From NCBI GenBank assembly GCA_964431495.1, contig CAYSJU010000001.1, forward strand, positions 53,073-117,072: a DNA stretch of 64,000 nucleotides, given 5' to 3'. Positions 26,426-35,543 of this stretch are shown in pieces (within the stretch, counting starts at the first letter, position 1; each line of letters begins with the position of its first letter). This DNA is from CAYSJU01 sp964431495. Its GTDB lineage: Bacteria > Omnitrophota > Gorgyraeia > Tantalellales > Tantalellaceae. The notes under the pieces were generated by a model. That model was not told the DNA's origin. It was given only the letters and a program-made list of their open reading frames with translations, and ran no database searches. The position numbers and the translations under genes are program-made.

Positions 26426-27988
26426 GTGAAGATAAAAAGGGCGCTCGTAAGCGTATCGGATAAGGCCGGGCTCGAAGAATTCGTGAAAGGGCTGGACCGC
26501 CTGGGCGTGGAGATAATCTCCACCGGGGGGACGGCAAAGGCCATAAGTTCCATGGGTATTTCAGTTGTCGAGACGAGCTCATATACGGGATATCCGGAGA
26601 TGCTGGATGGACGGGTAAAGACCCTTCATCCAATGATCCATGCCGGGCTCCTTGCGGTCCGCGGCAACGAAGAGCACGAGAGACAGATGAAGAAAGAGGG
26701 GATCCCGTATATTGATATGGTGGTGGTGAATCTTTATCCTTTTGAAGAAACCATTGCCCGGGAAGGGGTCACAATCGACGAGGCAACAGAGAACATTGAT
26801 ATCGGGGGCCCTTCCATGATCCGCAGCGCTGCTAAAAATTTCAATTCGGTCGCGGTTGTCTCCTCTCCATGCCAGTACGAGCGTGTGCTGGTTGAACTCG
26901 GAGAAAACGGTGGAGAGATCTCCGGCGGCACCCTCAGGGGCCTGGCGATAGAAGCGTTTAAAAAGACCTCCGGTTATGACAATGCAATCTATGGTTATTT
27001 ATCCGAACCGTCGCCGTCCGGCGAACCCGAAGCCCTTCCAAGAGGTCTCAACATCAAATTGGAAAAAGTGCGGGAACTGCGTTACGGAGAGAATCCGCAC
27101 CAGAAAGCCGTGCTTTACAAGGACACCTCATCGAAGAACACCGGGATAGCTGCTGCCGGGCGGTTGCAGGGCAGGCAGCTTTCTTTTAACAACATAATGG
27201 ATCTCAGCGCTGCCGTTGACATGGTGAAATGTTTTTCGGGGCCCGCAGCAGTAGTGGTCAAACACAATAATCCGTGCGGTGCCGCGTCCGCTGATACCCT
27301 GGAGCAGGCGTATATAGACGCTCTTGACTGTGACCGCATGAGCGCGTTCGGAGGCATAATGTCTTTTAACAGGCCTATAGAAAAAAAGATGGCGGAACTG
27401 ATATTGAAAGAGGCCGGTTTCATGGAATGCATTGTGGCTCCGGGATATGATGACGGGGCACTGGAGGTATTTAAGGGCAGAAAAAATCTGAGAGTCGTGA
27501 AAATGGACTTTACGGAAAAGGTCTCGCCTGCGGATAAGGATATAAAGAAGGTCATGGGAGGGATCCTGGTGCAGGATATTGACAGCAGGGAAGTATCTCG
27601 CCAGGATCTTGAGATCGTTACAAGGAAGAGCCCACCGGAAGATATTATTGACGCGCTTATTTTCGCGGACAAGATCGCCAAGCGGGTAAAGAGCAATGCT
27701 ATTGTGTTATGCCGGGGAACCAGGACAGTGGGCATCGGCGCCGGCCAGATGTCCCGCGTGGATTCGGTAATAATTGCCATAAGGAAAGCGGGCGGCAGGG
27801 CAAAAGGCGCTGTGCTTGCAAGTGACGCGTTTTTCCCCATGCCCGATTCCATAGAAGAGGCGCATAAAGCCGGTATCATCGCTATAATCCAGCCCGGGGG
27901 GTCGATACGCGACAATGAGGTGATCGCCGCGTGCGACAAATTCGGCATTTCCATGGTCTTCACCGGCACAAGACATTTTCGGCACTGA
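26426..27988 (+). CDS. purH: Bifunctional AICAR formyltransferase / IMP cyclohydrolase
   Basis: 520 residues, the usual size. The N-terminal MGS-like IMP cyclohydrolase domain (about 1-195) has STGGTAKAI, DGRVKTLHP and NIDIGGPSMIRSAAKN. The C-terminal AICAR transformylase domain has LRYGENPHQKA, the catalytic KHNNPCGAA, SAFGGI and IIQPGGSIRD. It completes the last two steps to IMP using 10-formyl-tetrahydrofolate. GTG start at 26426 with an AAGGCGGAGG ribosome site. folC and folE nearby supply folate chemistry, a sensible neighbourhood. Confidence 0.96.
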   Translation: MKIKRALVSVSDKAGLEEFVKGLDRLGVEIISTGGTAKAISSMGISVVETSSYTGYPEMLDGRVKTLHPMIHAGLLAVRGNEEHERQMKKEGIPYIDMVVVNLYPFEETIAREGVTIDEATENIDIGGPSMIRSAAKNFNSVAVVSSPCQYERVLVELGENGGEISGGTLRGLAIEAFKKTSGYDNAIYGYLSEPSPSGEPEALPRGLNIKLEKVRELRYGENPHQKAVLYKDTSSKNTGIAAAGRLQGRQLSFNNIMDLSAAVDMVKCFSGPAAVVVKHNNPCGAASADTLEQAYIDALDCDRMSAFGGIMSFNRPIEKKMAELILKEAGFMECIVAPGYDDGALEVFKGRKNLRVVKMDFTEKVSPADKDIKKVMGGILVQDIDSREVSRQDLEIVTRKSPPEDIIDALIFADKIAKRVKSNAIVLCRGTRTVGIGAGQMSRVDSVIIAIRKAGGRAKGAVLASDAFFPMPDSIEEAHKAGIIAIIQPGGSIRDNEVIAACDKFGISMVFTGTRHFRH

Positions 27989-28022
27989 ATTCATACACTA
28001 TTTAATAACTAGTTGGATACTC

Positions 28023-28067
28023 GATACTCGATTCTCGTTAATTAATCGATAACGAGAATCGAGTATC
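28023..28067. repeat. Perfect 18-bp inverted repeat between purH and folC
   Basis: Arms GATACTCGATTCTCGTTA (28023-28040) and TAACGAGAATCGAGTATC (28050-28067) around a 9-base AT-rich loop. A partial extra copy (GGATACTCGATACTC) lies just upstream. No T-run follows, so it looks more like a dispersed palindrome than a standard terminator, though it could block readthrough. Confidence 0.75.
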
Positions 28068-28092
28068 CCAGCTGAATACCAATCACAATATA

Positions 28093-29409
28093 ATGTTTAC
28101 CTATAACGATGCGTTAAAGTATCTCAATTCTTTTGTCAATTACGAGCGTTCCGGGTTGGACCTTCTAAAGGGTAGATTCGACCTTGGCAGGCTCCGGAAG
28201 GTCCTGGGGAAGATGAAAGATCCGCAGCGGTGTTATCCTTCCGTTCATATTGCCGGGACAAAGGGCAAGGGTTCAATTTCCGTGTTCACTTCTTCAATAC
28301 TCGCACAGGCGGGTTACCGGGTAGGACTTTTCACTTCACCGCATCTTGGCACAATACGGGAGCGTATAAGTATTGACGCCAGGATCATCACGGAGGAAGA
28401 GCTTGTAAGGGCTGTTGGGGACTTGCGTCGGGTTATAGGTCCGCGTTCGGGGTTTGAACGGTTTTCGTTCTTTGAGGTCTATACCTTGCTGGCGATATTG
28501 TATTTCAGGATGAAGAAAGTGGATTACGCTGTTTTTGAATGCGGTCTGGGCGGCCGTTTGGACGCGACCAACGTTATCGACGGGGCGGTCTGCGGGTTCG
28601 CGCCCATAAGTTATGATCACGTGCAGATCCTGGGCGGGAAGATAGCGGAGATCGCGGGCGAAAAAGCGGCTATCATCAAGGAAAATTCCCGTTGCGTGAG
28701 TTCCCCGCAGAGACCAACGGTATTACGCGTCGTGGAAGATAAATGCCGCGAAAAAACAGCTTCTTTATCTGTCGTGGGAAAGGACATAACCTGCCGGCTG
28801 ATAAAGGCCAGTGAAAACGGAGTGACATTCGATCTTTCCAGCGGGAAAAGGGAATATAAAGCGTGTCATACTGCAATGCTTGGAGATTTTCAGGCCGAAA
28901 ACTGTGCGACAGCTGTCGGGATCTGCGAACAGCTCATGGAATCGGAAAAAGGTGACCGGAGTATAAATGCAAAAACGGTGAAAAAAGGGATCTCTCGCGC
29001 GTTCCTGCCTGGGAGGATGGAAATTTTATGCCAAAGGCCTTTCCTGGTCATAGACGGCGCCCAGAACGGCGCGAGTGCGGCAAGGCTCAAATATTCTATT
29101 GAACAAATCTTCAAATATGATAAATTAATACTTCTACTGGGCCTTTCCAGGGATAAGGATATAATCGGTATATGCCGTGAACTTGTGCCCCTGGCGGACG
29201 AGGTGATACTGACACGCGCTTCGGTAGAGAGGGCCATGGATCCCGCTCTTCTGAAAGGATATATTAAAGGGAAGAAAGCCTGTATAACCAGGGATGTTGA
29301 AGAGGGGCTCGGGATGGCGTTCAGTCGAACGGTAAAGGATGATCTTATACTCGCTACCGGTTCTTTTTTTGTTATCGGCGAGGTTCGCAGACTCATGGTC
29401 GGAATGTAG
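28093..29409 (+). CDS. folC: Folylpolyglutamate synthase / dihydrofolate synthase
   Basis: 438 residues, typical. A Mur-ligase-like fold: P-loop HIAGTKGKGSISVFTSSIL at about 52-70, SPHLGTIRERI, FECGLGGRLDATN, and the second-domain DGAQN. It adds glutamate to folates, and possibly to dihydropteroate, keeping them in the cell. ATG 28093 follows the palindromic spacer after purH. Confidence 0.94.
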   Translation: MFTYNDALKYLNSFVNYERSGLDLLKGRFDLGRLRKVLGKMKDPQRCYPSVHIAGTKGKGSISVFTSSILAQAGYRVGLFTSPHLGTIRERISIDARIITEEELVRAVGDLRRVIGPRSGFERFSFFEVYTLLAILYFRMKKVDYAVFECGLGGRLDATNVIDGAVCGFAPISYDHVQILGGKIAEIAGEKAAIIKENSRCVSSPQRPTVLRVVEDKCREKTASLSVVGKDITCRLIKASENGVTFDLSSGKREYKACHTAMLGDFQAENCATAVGICEQLMESEKGDRSINAKTVKKGISRAFLPGRMEILCQRPFLVIDGAQNGASAARLKYSIEQIFKYDKLILLLGLSRDKDIIGICRELVPLADEVILTRASVERAMDPALLKGYIKGKKACITRDVEEGLGMAFSRTVKDDLILATGSFFVIGEVRRLMVGM

Positions 29410-29412
29410 TGC

Positions 29413-29426
29413 TTTGATTTATCAAA
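29413..29426. repeat. Small palindrome, TTTGAT-TT-ATCAAA
   Basis: 6-bp arms directly after the folC stop. Its GAT-WW-ATC centre matches the longer palindromes at 35543-35623 and 46857-46884, so it may be a decayed member of that family. Alone it would be weak evidence. Confidence 0.35.
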
Positions 29427-29439
29427 CCGCAAAATAAGC

Positions 29440-30834
29440 ATGAATAAAATCAGTAAAAACGATACGATCGTGGCAGTTTCCACCCCGTTAGGGGAAGGGG
29501 GCATCGGTATTGTCCGTTTGAGCGGGGAAGATTCGGTCGGTGTCGTTGACAAAATATTCACTTCTCCGAAAGGCGGGATCCCGTCCGCTTATGCCAGTCA
29601 TTCCATCCATTACGGACACATCAGGAATCCGGGCAGCGGCGACCTGATAGACGAGGTCCTTGTTACCGTGATGCGCGCGCCGGGCACATATACCGCGGAA
29701 GACGTGGTAGAGATCAACTGCCACGGCGGGATAATGCCCGTCAAAAAGATATTGGGATTATGCCTGACTAAGGGCGCCCGCCTGGCAGAGCCCGGTGAGT
29801 TCACGAAAAGGGCTTTTCTGAACGGCAGGATAGATTTGTCTCAGGCAGAGGCAGTGCTGGATGTGATCAGATCTGAGTCCGAGGCGGCCCGGAAGATCGC
29901 CGCCAGGCAGTTGAGCGGAGTCTTTTCCGAAGAGATAAAGGGATTGAGGGACCGGATTACGGATATTTTATCCGACATAGAACTGACGATAGATTTTACC
30001 GAGGAGGATGTTCTGTTCGCTTCGGTGGAAAAGATGACGAACGATATTGCCGTATTACAGCAGTCGGTCAGAAAAGTCATAGAGACCGCGGACAGGGGGA
30101 TGATGCTGCGCCGGGGTGTGCGGGTGGTGATATGCGGCAGGCCCAATGTGGGGAAGTCCAGCCTTATGAACGCCCTGTTGAAGCATGACAGGGTCATAGT
30201 AACGCCGGTTGCAGGGACTACAAGGGATGTGATCGAGGAGTCCATTAATATCTCCGGGGTCATTGCCAGACTGGTGGACACCGCGGGTATTATTGCAACA
30301 CAGGATCAGGTGGAGCTGGAGGGTGTGAAGCGTTCCACCAGAGAATTGTCAGAGGCCGATATTGTGATCTTCATGGTCGATGCCAGCCGGCCGCTTTCAG
30401 ACGAAGACAGGAGGATATACGGGATGGTGAGGGATAAGAAAACCGTTGTTGTCATGAACAAAATAGACCTGCCCCGCATGTCCAGTGAGGAAGAAGCGTT
30501 AAACGACTTAGAGGCCGGAAGGGTTCTGGGAATTTCTGCACTCAAAAGAATAGGACTGGAGGGAATAGAAGACGCTGTGGCGGAAAAGATTTTCGACAGT
30601 GATATAAAAATTCCGGAAGGGCCGATCGTGACCAGCGAGAGGCATAAAGAGGCATTGAGAAGCGCGCTTGAATGTATTGACAGGGGGTTAAAGGTCGCGG
30701 GGAAAAATTACAGCGGGGAGCTTTTGGCAAGTGATCTGAACGAAGCACTGTTCCATCTGGGACTTATTACGGGAGAATCCGCGGGTGACGATATTTTGGA
30801 CAGGATCTTTTCCCGTTTTTGTATCGGAAAGTGA
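29440..30834 (+). CDS. mnmE: tRNA modification GTPase MnmE (TrmE)
   Basis: 464 residues. The N-terminal folate-binding domain has STPLGEGGIGIVRLSG, a helical domain follows, and the inserted G domain (about 220-380) has GRPNVGKSSLMN, DTAGI and NKID. The C-terminus ends in the hallmark FCIGK with the catalytic Cys. With MnmG it makes the 5-carboxymethylaminomethyl group on wobble uridines using formyl-tetrahydrofolate. It follows folC by 30 bases. Confidence 0.97.
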   Translation: MNKISKNDTIVAVSTPLGEGGIGIVRLSGEDSVGVVDKIFTSPKGGIPSAYASHSIHYGHIRNPGSGDLIDEVLVTVMRAPGTYTAEDVVEINCHGGIMPVKKILGLCLTKGARLAEPGEFTKRAFLNGRIDLSQAEAVLDVIRSESEAARKIAARQLSGVFSEEIKGLRDRITDILSDIELTIDFTEEDVLFASVEKMTNDIAVLQQSVRKVIETADRGMMLRRGVRVVICGRPNVGKSSLMNALLKHDRVIVTPVAGTTRDVIEESINISGVIARLVDTAGIIATQDQVELEGVKRSTRELSEADIVIFMVDASRPLSDEDRRIYGMVRDKKTVVVMNKIDLPRMSSEEEALNDLEAGRVLGISALKRIGLEGIEDAVAEKIFDSDIKIPEGPIVTSERHKEALRSALECIDRGLKVAGKNYSGELLASDLNEALFHLGLITGESAGDDILDRIFSRFCIGK

Positions 30835-30880
30835 ATTTTTTTTTGTCATTCCTGCAAAAACAGGAATCCATATTCACTTT
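30828..30880. terminator. Nested hairpin at the mnmE end
   Basis: Outer arms AAAGTGAAT (30828-30836, overlapping the mnmE stop) and ATTCACTTT (30872-30880). An inner ATTCCTG/CAGGAAT stem is at 30848-30867. A T-run lies within the 5' arm, and none follows. The inner part resembles the widespread GTCATTCCTGC...GCAGGAATCC intergenic repeat. Probable terminator or repeat remnant. Confidence 0.5.
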
Positions 30881-30926
30881 AGCTGTTTTGAATGATTTGA
30901 GCGGGTTATGAAAAGAAAGGAAAGAG

Positions 30927-31490
30927 ATGGATAAGGAGAAGATAAAGAGAGCAGTGAAGGATGTACTCGAGGCCATAGGAGAGGATCCAGGGAGGGACGG
31001 GCTTAAAGAAACTCCCAGGAGAGTTGCTGATATGTGCGAGGAGATTTTAGGGGGTATGCATGAGAACGCCGATGACGCGGTCACGGTATTTTTCGAGAAA
31101 GAGCATGATGAAATAATCCTTCTCAAGGATATCCCCCTGTATTCGTTGTGCGAGCATCACCTGATCCCGTTCCTTGGCAGGGCACACGTCGCGTATATCC
31201 CAGATGGGAACAGGATCACTGGTCTGTCCAAGATCGCCAGGGTCGTGGATATAATGTCCCGGAGGTTACAGGTCCAGGAAAAGCTCACCACTGAAATAGC
31301 GGATACCCTGATGAGAAAGCTGAAGCCAAAGGGGGTGTTTGTCGTTATTGAGGCGGAACATCTGTGCATGAGCATGAGGGGGGTAAAGAAACCCGGCGTG
31401 ATGACGACCACCAGCGCGGTCAGGGGAATATTCCGCTCAAGCCAGAAGACGCGTTCGGAAGCGCTGGCCCTGATCAGCCACAGGAACTGA
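30927..31490 (+). CDS. folE: GTP cyclohydrolase I
   Basis: 187 residues, the standard bacterial size. Zinc ligands lie in SLCEHHLIPF and EAEHLCMSMRG, and GRAHVAYIP, GLSKIARVVD and TTTSAVRGIF are conserved family blocks. Converts GTP to 7,8-dihydroneopterin triphosphate, the first step to folate and, through QueD, to queuosine. ATG 30927 has an AGGAAAGAG ribosome site. Confidence 0.96.
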   Translation: MDKEKIKRAVKDVLEAIGEDPGRDGLKETPRRVADMCEEILGGMHENADDAVTVFFEKEHDEIILLKDIPLYSLCEHHLIPFLGRAHVAYIPDGNRITGLSKIARVVDIMSRRLQVQEKLTTEIADTLMRKLKPKGVFVVIEAEHLCMSMRGVKKPGVMTTTSAVRGIFRSSQKTRSEALALISHRN

Positions 31491-31516
31491 AAGCTGACAA
31501 CTGAATACTAAAGTGG

Positions 31517-31545
31517 TTGCGTTTTCTTAGCATATATAATATACT
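31517..31545 (+). promoter_or_regulatory. Possible promoter before DUF212 gene
   Basis: TTGCGT (31517-31522), 17-base spacer, TATACT (31540-31545), 30 bases before ATG 31575. A perfect TATAAT at 31535 has no matching -35 box. Confidence 0.4.
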
Positions 31546-31574
31546 TATATCACAGCAAATCTGGAGAAAAAATA

Positions 31575-32039
31575 ATGATACAGGAAACCGGTGCCGTAGC
31601 ACAGCTTCTACATAACAGGGTGTTTTTTACCACCTTGGTCGGATGGTTCCTCGCGCAGAGCTTGAAGGTCACCCTGGGGGTCATAAGAGAGAAGCGCTTT
31701 AATTTCAAGTGGTTTGTTGGAACGGGCGGAATGCCCAGTTCTCATGCCGCTGGCGCGACCGCTCTTGCCGCCAGCGTGGGCATCCAGGAAGGCGTGGGGA
31801 CCGCCATTTTCGCGACGGTAGCGATGTTCGCCCTGGTGGTGATAGCTGACGCGCAGGGGGTCCGGCGGGCCGCAGGCAAACAGGCCGAGATATTGAATAA
31901 GATGGCGGATGATATTTACTGGAAAAAGCCCATAGAGCAGGAGAGGCTCATGGAGCTTGTAGGGCACACACCCAAAGAAGTTATTGCCGGCTTTCTTATC
32001 GGCCTGGCCGTTGCTTGCATATCGTATTGGATTGTTTAA
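31575..32039 (+). CDS. DUF212/YuiD family membrane protein, divergent PAP2
   Basis: 154 residues with three or four hydrophobic segments. The conserved GTGGMPSSHAAGATALAASV is the divergent PAP2-type motif of the family (YuiD in Bacillus), and IADAQGVRRAAGKQA is its second block. The family is related to acid phosphatases and haloperoxidases, but its substrate is unknown. It may act on isoprenoid or lipid phosphates in the membrane. The next gene starts 17 bases after its stop. Confidence 0.88.
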   Translation: MIQETGAVAQLLHNRVFFTTLVGWFLAQSLKVTLGVIREKRFNFKWFVGTGGMPSSHAAGATALAASVGIQEGVGTAIFATVAMFALVVIADAQGVRRAAGKQAEILNKMADDIYWKKPIEQERLMELVGHTPKEVIAGFLIGLAVACISYWIV

Positions 32040-32056
32040 GACGGAGATCGATCATA

Positions 32057-32980
32057 GTGAACAGGAAAGGCCTTCTTACAGTAACCGCGTTTATTGCTGT
32101 CTTTGTCGTCGTGATATCCTTTGTGGTCCTGAAGTCTGTCTCCGGTACGGACACAAGAAGGACGGACAGAGCGGAACTGATATATGACGTTGCCGGGCAG
32201 CTCCTGCGGGAAGGCAATGGAGAAAGGGCCGTCAGGGGACTTGTCGCGATTGTTGAGAAGTATCCCGATTCAAGATATGCCAGGAAGGCGCTCAGGGACC
32301 TGACATCTATCTATTCCCGGGAAGGCGACGTTGATAAAGCATATTTTTATTACGCGAAGCTTATCAATAGTTTCCCTGACACAGATGACAGCGGAAAGAT
32401 GAAGATCGAACTGGAAGAAGTTAATATGGAAAAACTGCTGTCTTTTGAAATAACCGGGGACAGTATCGAGTATGTGGTAGAGTCCGGGGATTCCCTTTAC
32501 GCTATCGCAAAAAAATTCAATACAACGGTAGCTTTGCTCAGGAAGATGAACAGGTTCCAGAGCGATATCATAAGACCGGGACAGAGACTGAAGATCAATA
32601 TTTCCAGGTTTTCCGTCTTGATAGACAAGACCGGGAACCTCCTTGTGCTTGAAAAGGACGGGAAGCCTTTTAAGTCCTATCCTGTCGCCACCGGCAAGGA
32701 TGATTCTACTCCGGCGGGTGTTTTTACCATTGTTGACAAAATGATCAGACCTCCATGGACAGAGCCCGGCGGGATCGTTCTCATGCCGGATGACGAAGGA
32801 TACGAACTTGGCGAACGATGGCTGGCGCTTTCCATACAGGGGTACGGGATACACGGGACCAATGACGATTCTTCCATAGGCAAGCATGTGACCGCCGGTT
32901 GCATCAGGATGCACAATGGCGATGTTATAGAGCTTTATGATATTGTAACAAAAGGCACAAAAGTGGAGATAGTCAAATAA
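32057..32980 (+). CDS. L,D-transpeptidase with TPR-like and LysM segments
   Basis: 307 residues from GTG 32057, which has a CGGAG ribosome site; the frame opens earlier at 32015 without one. Residues 1-28 form an N-terminal membrane anchor. A TPR-like helical part lies at about 35-120 and a LysM motif at about 137-182 (YVVESGDSLYAIAKKFNT). The YkuD catalytic domain at about 187-305 has HGTNDDSSIGKHVTAGCIRM, with the catalytic His and Cys. It should crosslink peptidoglycan 3-3 or attach proteins to it in the periplasm. Confidence 0.9.
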   Translation: MNRKGLLTVTAFIAVFVVVISFVVLKSVSGTDTRRTDRAELIYDVAGQLLREGNGERAVRGLVAIVEKYPDSRYARKALRDLTSIYSREGDVDKAYFYYAKLINSFPDTDDSGKMKIELEEVNMEKLLSFEITGDSIEYVVESGDSLYAIAKKFNTTVALLRKMNRFQSDIIRPGQRLKINISRFSVLIDKTGNLLVLEKDGKPFKSYPVATGKDDSTPAGVFTIVDKMIRPPWTEPGGIVLMPDDEGYELGERWLALSIQGYGIHGTNDDSSIGKHVTAGCIRMHNGDVIELYDIVTKGTKVEIVK

Positions 32981-32984
32981 AAAA

Positions 32985-33938
32985 ATGGCCATAGAACTGG
33001 AATTTGAAAAACCTATCCTGGAACTGGAAAGAAAGATCGAAGAGCTTGAGAAGTTCACTCAAAGGGAGGAGATCGATCTTTCCGATGAGCTCTCGACTCT
33101 AACGGAGAGGCTGGAACATCTTAGGAAAGATGTTTTCGAGAATCTGTCATCATGGCAGAAGGTCCAGCTCGCGCGGCATCCGGACCGGCCGTATACCATG
33201 GATTATATCGGAATGATAATGGATGATTTTATCGAGATCCACGGCGACAGGCACTTCGGGGACGATAAAGCCATCGTAGCCGGTCTCGCGCGCATGAACG
33301 GCCAGAAACTGATGGTGATCGGACATCAAAAAGGCCGTGATACGAACGAGAACCTGGAAAGGAATTTTGGTTGCGCGCATCCCGAGGGGTACCGTAAGGC
33401 CATCAGGGTCATGCGTATGGCTGAAAAGTTCAATATCCCGATTGTTACTTTTATAGACACTCCCGGGGCGTACCCCGGTGTCGGCGCGGAAGAACGCGGG
33501 CAGGCCGAGGCGATCGCCTATAACCTCAGGGAGATGGCGGGGATCAAGGTCCCAATTGTGGTGTTTGTCATCGGAGAAGGAGGTTCCGGCGGGGCCCTTG
33601 GAATAGGGCTTGGAGACAGGGTCTTTGTTCTGGAGAACGCTTATTATTCGGTTATTTCCCCGGAAGGTTGCGCTGCCATACTCTGGAAGGACCGGACCAA
33701 GGCTTCTTCCGCGGCCACAGCCTTGAAGATCACAGCGCCTGAACTAATGGAACTGAGGGTTATAGACGGGATGATCCCGGAACCGGTGGGAGGGGCGCAC
33801 AGGGATTCTGAAAAGACCGCGAAAGAAATAAAGAAGGCCTTGAAGAAAAGTCTTGACGCGCTTTCCAAACGGACACAGGGCGAGCTGCTGGAGGCACGTT
33901 ACAAGAAATACAGGGAAATAGGAGCATACAAGGATTAA
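32985..33938 (+). CDS. accA: Acetyl-CoA carboxylase carboxyltransferase subunit alpha
   Basis: 317 residues, typical AccA. The N-terminal helical region FEKPILELERKIEELEKF is followed by a crotonase-like fold: VTFIDTPGAYPGVGAEERGQ, GEGGSGGALGIGLGDRV and SPEGCAAILWKD. Carries out the second half of malonyl-CoA formation together with AccD, which is not in the window. Starts 4 bases after the L,D-transpeptidase stop; the kinase gene follows after 1 base, so one transcript is likely. Confidence 0.97.
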   Translation: MAIELEFEKPILELERKIEELEKFTQREEIDLSDELSTLTERLEHLRKDVFENLSSWQKVQLARHPDRPYTMDYIGMIMDDFIEIHGDRHFGDDKAIVAGLARMNGQKLMVIGHQKGRDTNENLERNFGCAHPEGYRKAIRVMRMAEKFNIPIVTFIDTPGAYPGVGAEERGQAEAIAYNLREMAGIKVPIVVFVIGEGGSGGALGIGLGDRVFVLENAYYSVISPEGCAAILWKDRTKASSAATALKITAPELMELRVIDGMIPEPVGGAHRDSEKTAKEIKKALKKSLDALSKRTQGELLEARYKKYREIGAYKD

Positions 33939-33939
33939 A

Positions 33940-34365
33940 ATGTCGATAAAAACCAAGATTGAGATCGCTAATAACAGCCGTCTCCTGAAAAAGGCAAGCA
34001 AGGAATTGCTAGATACCCTGAAGGCGCAGCACGTTGCCGAGGAGATCGTATTCGATATTCACGTGGGGTTTGAAGAAGCCCTGCGCAACGCTATGATACA
34101 TGGCAACAAGCTCCAGCCGGATAAAAAGGTGAAGGTGGAGATAGAAATAACCCGCGAAGAAGTGACCATAAGAGTGGAGGACGAGGGAGAAGGTTTTGAT
34201 GTGTCAAGGCTCCCCGATCCCACGGTTGATGAGAACCTGCTGAGGGACAGCGGACGGGGGGTGTATCTTATCAGGTATCTTATGGATGAAGTCAGGTACG
34301 AGAAAGGCGGGAGAAGTGTCGTCATGAAGAAGCGTCTTAAAAAAAAACATATAGACGGAGGATAA
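33940..34365 (+). CDS. RsbW/SpoIIAB-like ATP-binding serine kinase
   Basis: 141 residues, a single HATPase_c_2 domain. N box: GFEEALRNAMIHGNKL; G1: VEDEGEGFD; G2: DSGRGVYLIRYLMDEV. Such proteins phosphorylate a serine of a partner STAS protein and bind a target. It lies 1 base after accA, and the STAS gene starts 1 base after it, so partner switching is very likely. No sigma factor gene follows; instead MlaE does, which suggests a lipid transporter as the target (inference). Confidence 0.9.
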   Translation: MSIKTKIEIANNSRLLKKASKELLDTLKAQHVAEEIVFDIHVGFEEALRNAMIHGNKLQPDKKVKVEIEITREEVTIRVEDEGEGFDVSRLPDPTVDENLLRDSGRGVYLIRYLMDEVRYEKGGRSVVMKKRLKKKHIDGG

Positions 34366-34366
34366 T

Positions 34367-34699
34367 ATGCAGGTAAACATGGAGGAAAAGAACGGGATCG
34401 CGGTCGTTCACGTGAAGGGTGATATTGACATAAATACGTCCCCGGATATCAAGAAATCTTTCGATCAGATTATAAAGAACAAAAAAGATAAGGTGGTAAT
34501 AAGTTTCAGGGACGTGGATTACGTGGATTCATCGGGACTGGCCACGCTAGTGGAGATACTGAAGAGGCTGCGTTCTTACGGCGGCAAGCTGAAACTGACG
34601 AATTTTTCAGCCAAGGTCCTGGGACTTTTTGAGATAACAAAGCTGAACAAGCTGTTTGATATAGTGGACGATGAAGTTACCGCGATAGATTCATTTTGA
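34367..34699 (+). CDS. STAS-domain protein (RsbV/MlaB-like)
   Basis: 110 residues, one STAS domain. The phosphorylation loop VDYVDSSGLATLVEIL keeps the serine that RsbW-type kinases modify. The short spacing to the kinase gene upstream supports pairing. But MlaB of the Mla lipid ABC transporter is also a STAS protein, and mlaE starts 46 bases downstream. So this protein could be an anti-anti-sigma factor, the MlaB subunit, or a switchable MlaB. The sequence alone cannot decide. Confidence 0.9.
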   Translation: MQVNMEEKNGIAVVHVKGDIDINTSPDIKKSFDQIIKNKKDKVVISFRDVDYVDSSGLATLVEILKRLRSYGGKLKLTNFSAKVLGLFEITKLNKLFDIVDDEVTAIDSF

Positions 34700-34745
34700 A
34701 TTCCAGATTTTTGATTAACGGAGGCATGAGAGGGAGAAATACTTT

Positions 34746-35543
34746 ATGCGCAACCCAATAGCCGTTATCGGTAAGACAGCGCTGGATCTCTTCCAGCACA
34801 TTTTTGGCATGCTGTCTCTTCTCTGCAAGACGATATCCTGGATCATGATCGGGCCTTTTAAAGGAAAAGCCGCCAGCCGCCAGACTATTTTCCAGCAGAT
34901 GGTCTTTGTCGGCGTGCAGTCCATTGTCATAGTATTCTTCATTTCTTTTTTCACAGGCATAGTTATCGCCATGCAGAGCGCTTATCAGCTTAAGCAGCTC
35001 GGTGCCGTTATTTTCGTGGCCCCGATGGTGAGCATAAGCATAGCAAGGGAGCTCGGACCGGTCTTCACGGCCCTGGTCGTCGCCGGCAGGGTGGGCTCGG
35101 CCATAGCGGCGGAGCTGGGCACCATGAAGGTGTCGGAACAGATAGAGGCGCTTGAGACCATTGCGCTTGATCCAGTAAGGTTTCTGGTGGTACCGCGTTT
35201 TCTCGCTCTTCTCATAATGGTCCCGTGCCTGACCATAATGGCCGATATCATGGGGATAGTGGGCGGGCTGATCGTGGGCGTTTTTGAGCTTAAGCTTAAT
35301 TTTTACAGGTATTTGAGCTTTTCTTTTGATCTCATGAAATGGAAGGACGTGTGGACGGGCCTGGTCAAGAGCGTGGCGTTCGCCATTGCCATATCCATGA
35401 TCGCCTGTTATGTCGGCCTGGATACCCGCGGCGGAGCAGAGGGAGTAGGCCGGGCAACGACATTGAGTGTCGTGATCAGCTTCATAATGATAATTCTCAT
35501 AGATTGTGTGTTAACGGGCGTATTTTTCTTTTCACAGATGTAG
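34746..35543 (+). CDS. mlaE: MlaE-family lipid ABC transporter permease
   Basis: 265 residues with five to six membrane helices. Conserved family blocks include FVGVQSIVIVFFISFFTGIV, ARELGPVFTALVVAGRVGSA, the EQIEALETIALDPVRFLVVPR coupling segment and LDTRGGAEGVGRATT. It is the membrane part of the MlaFED complex that moves phospholipids between inner and outer membrane, so the cell should have an outer membrane. Its stop overlaps the GTAG of a REP-like palindrome pair that separates it from mlaF. Confidence 0.94.
   Translation: MRNPIAVIGKTALDLFQHIFGMLSLLCKTISWIMIGPFKGKAASRQTIFQQMVFVGVQSIVIVFFISFFTGIVIAMQSAYQLKQLGAVIFVAPMVSISIARELGPVFTALVVAGRVGSAIAAELGTMKVSEQIEALETIALDPVRFLVVPRFLALLIMVPCLTIMADIMGIVGGLIVGVFELKLNFYRYLSFSFDLMKWKDVWTGLVKSVAFAIAISMIACYVGLDTRGGAEGVGRATTLSVVISFIMIILIDCVLTGVFFFSQM

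Noticed and set aside
33940..34699. Sigma-factor control operon
   Set aside because: Kinase and STAS genes are present but no sigma factor gene is near; the neighbours are mla genes and a phosphatase.
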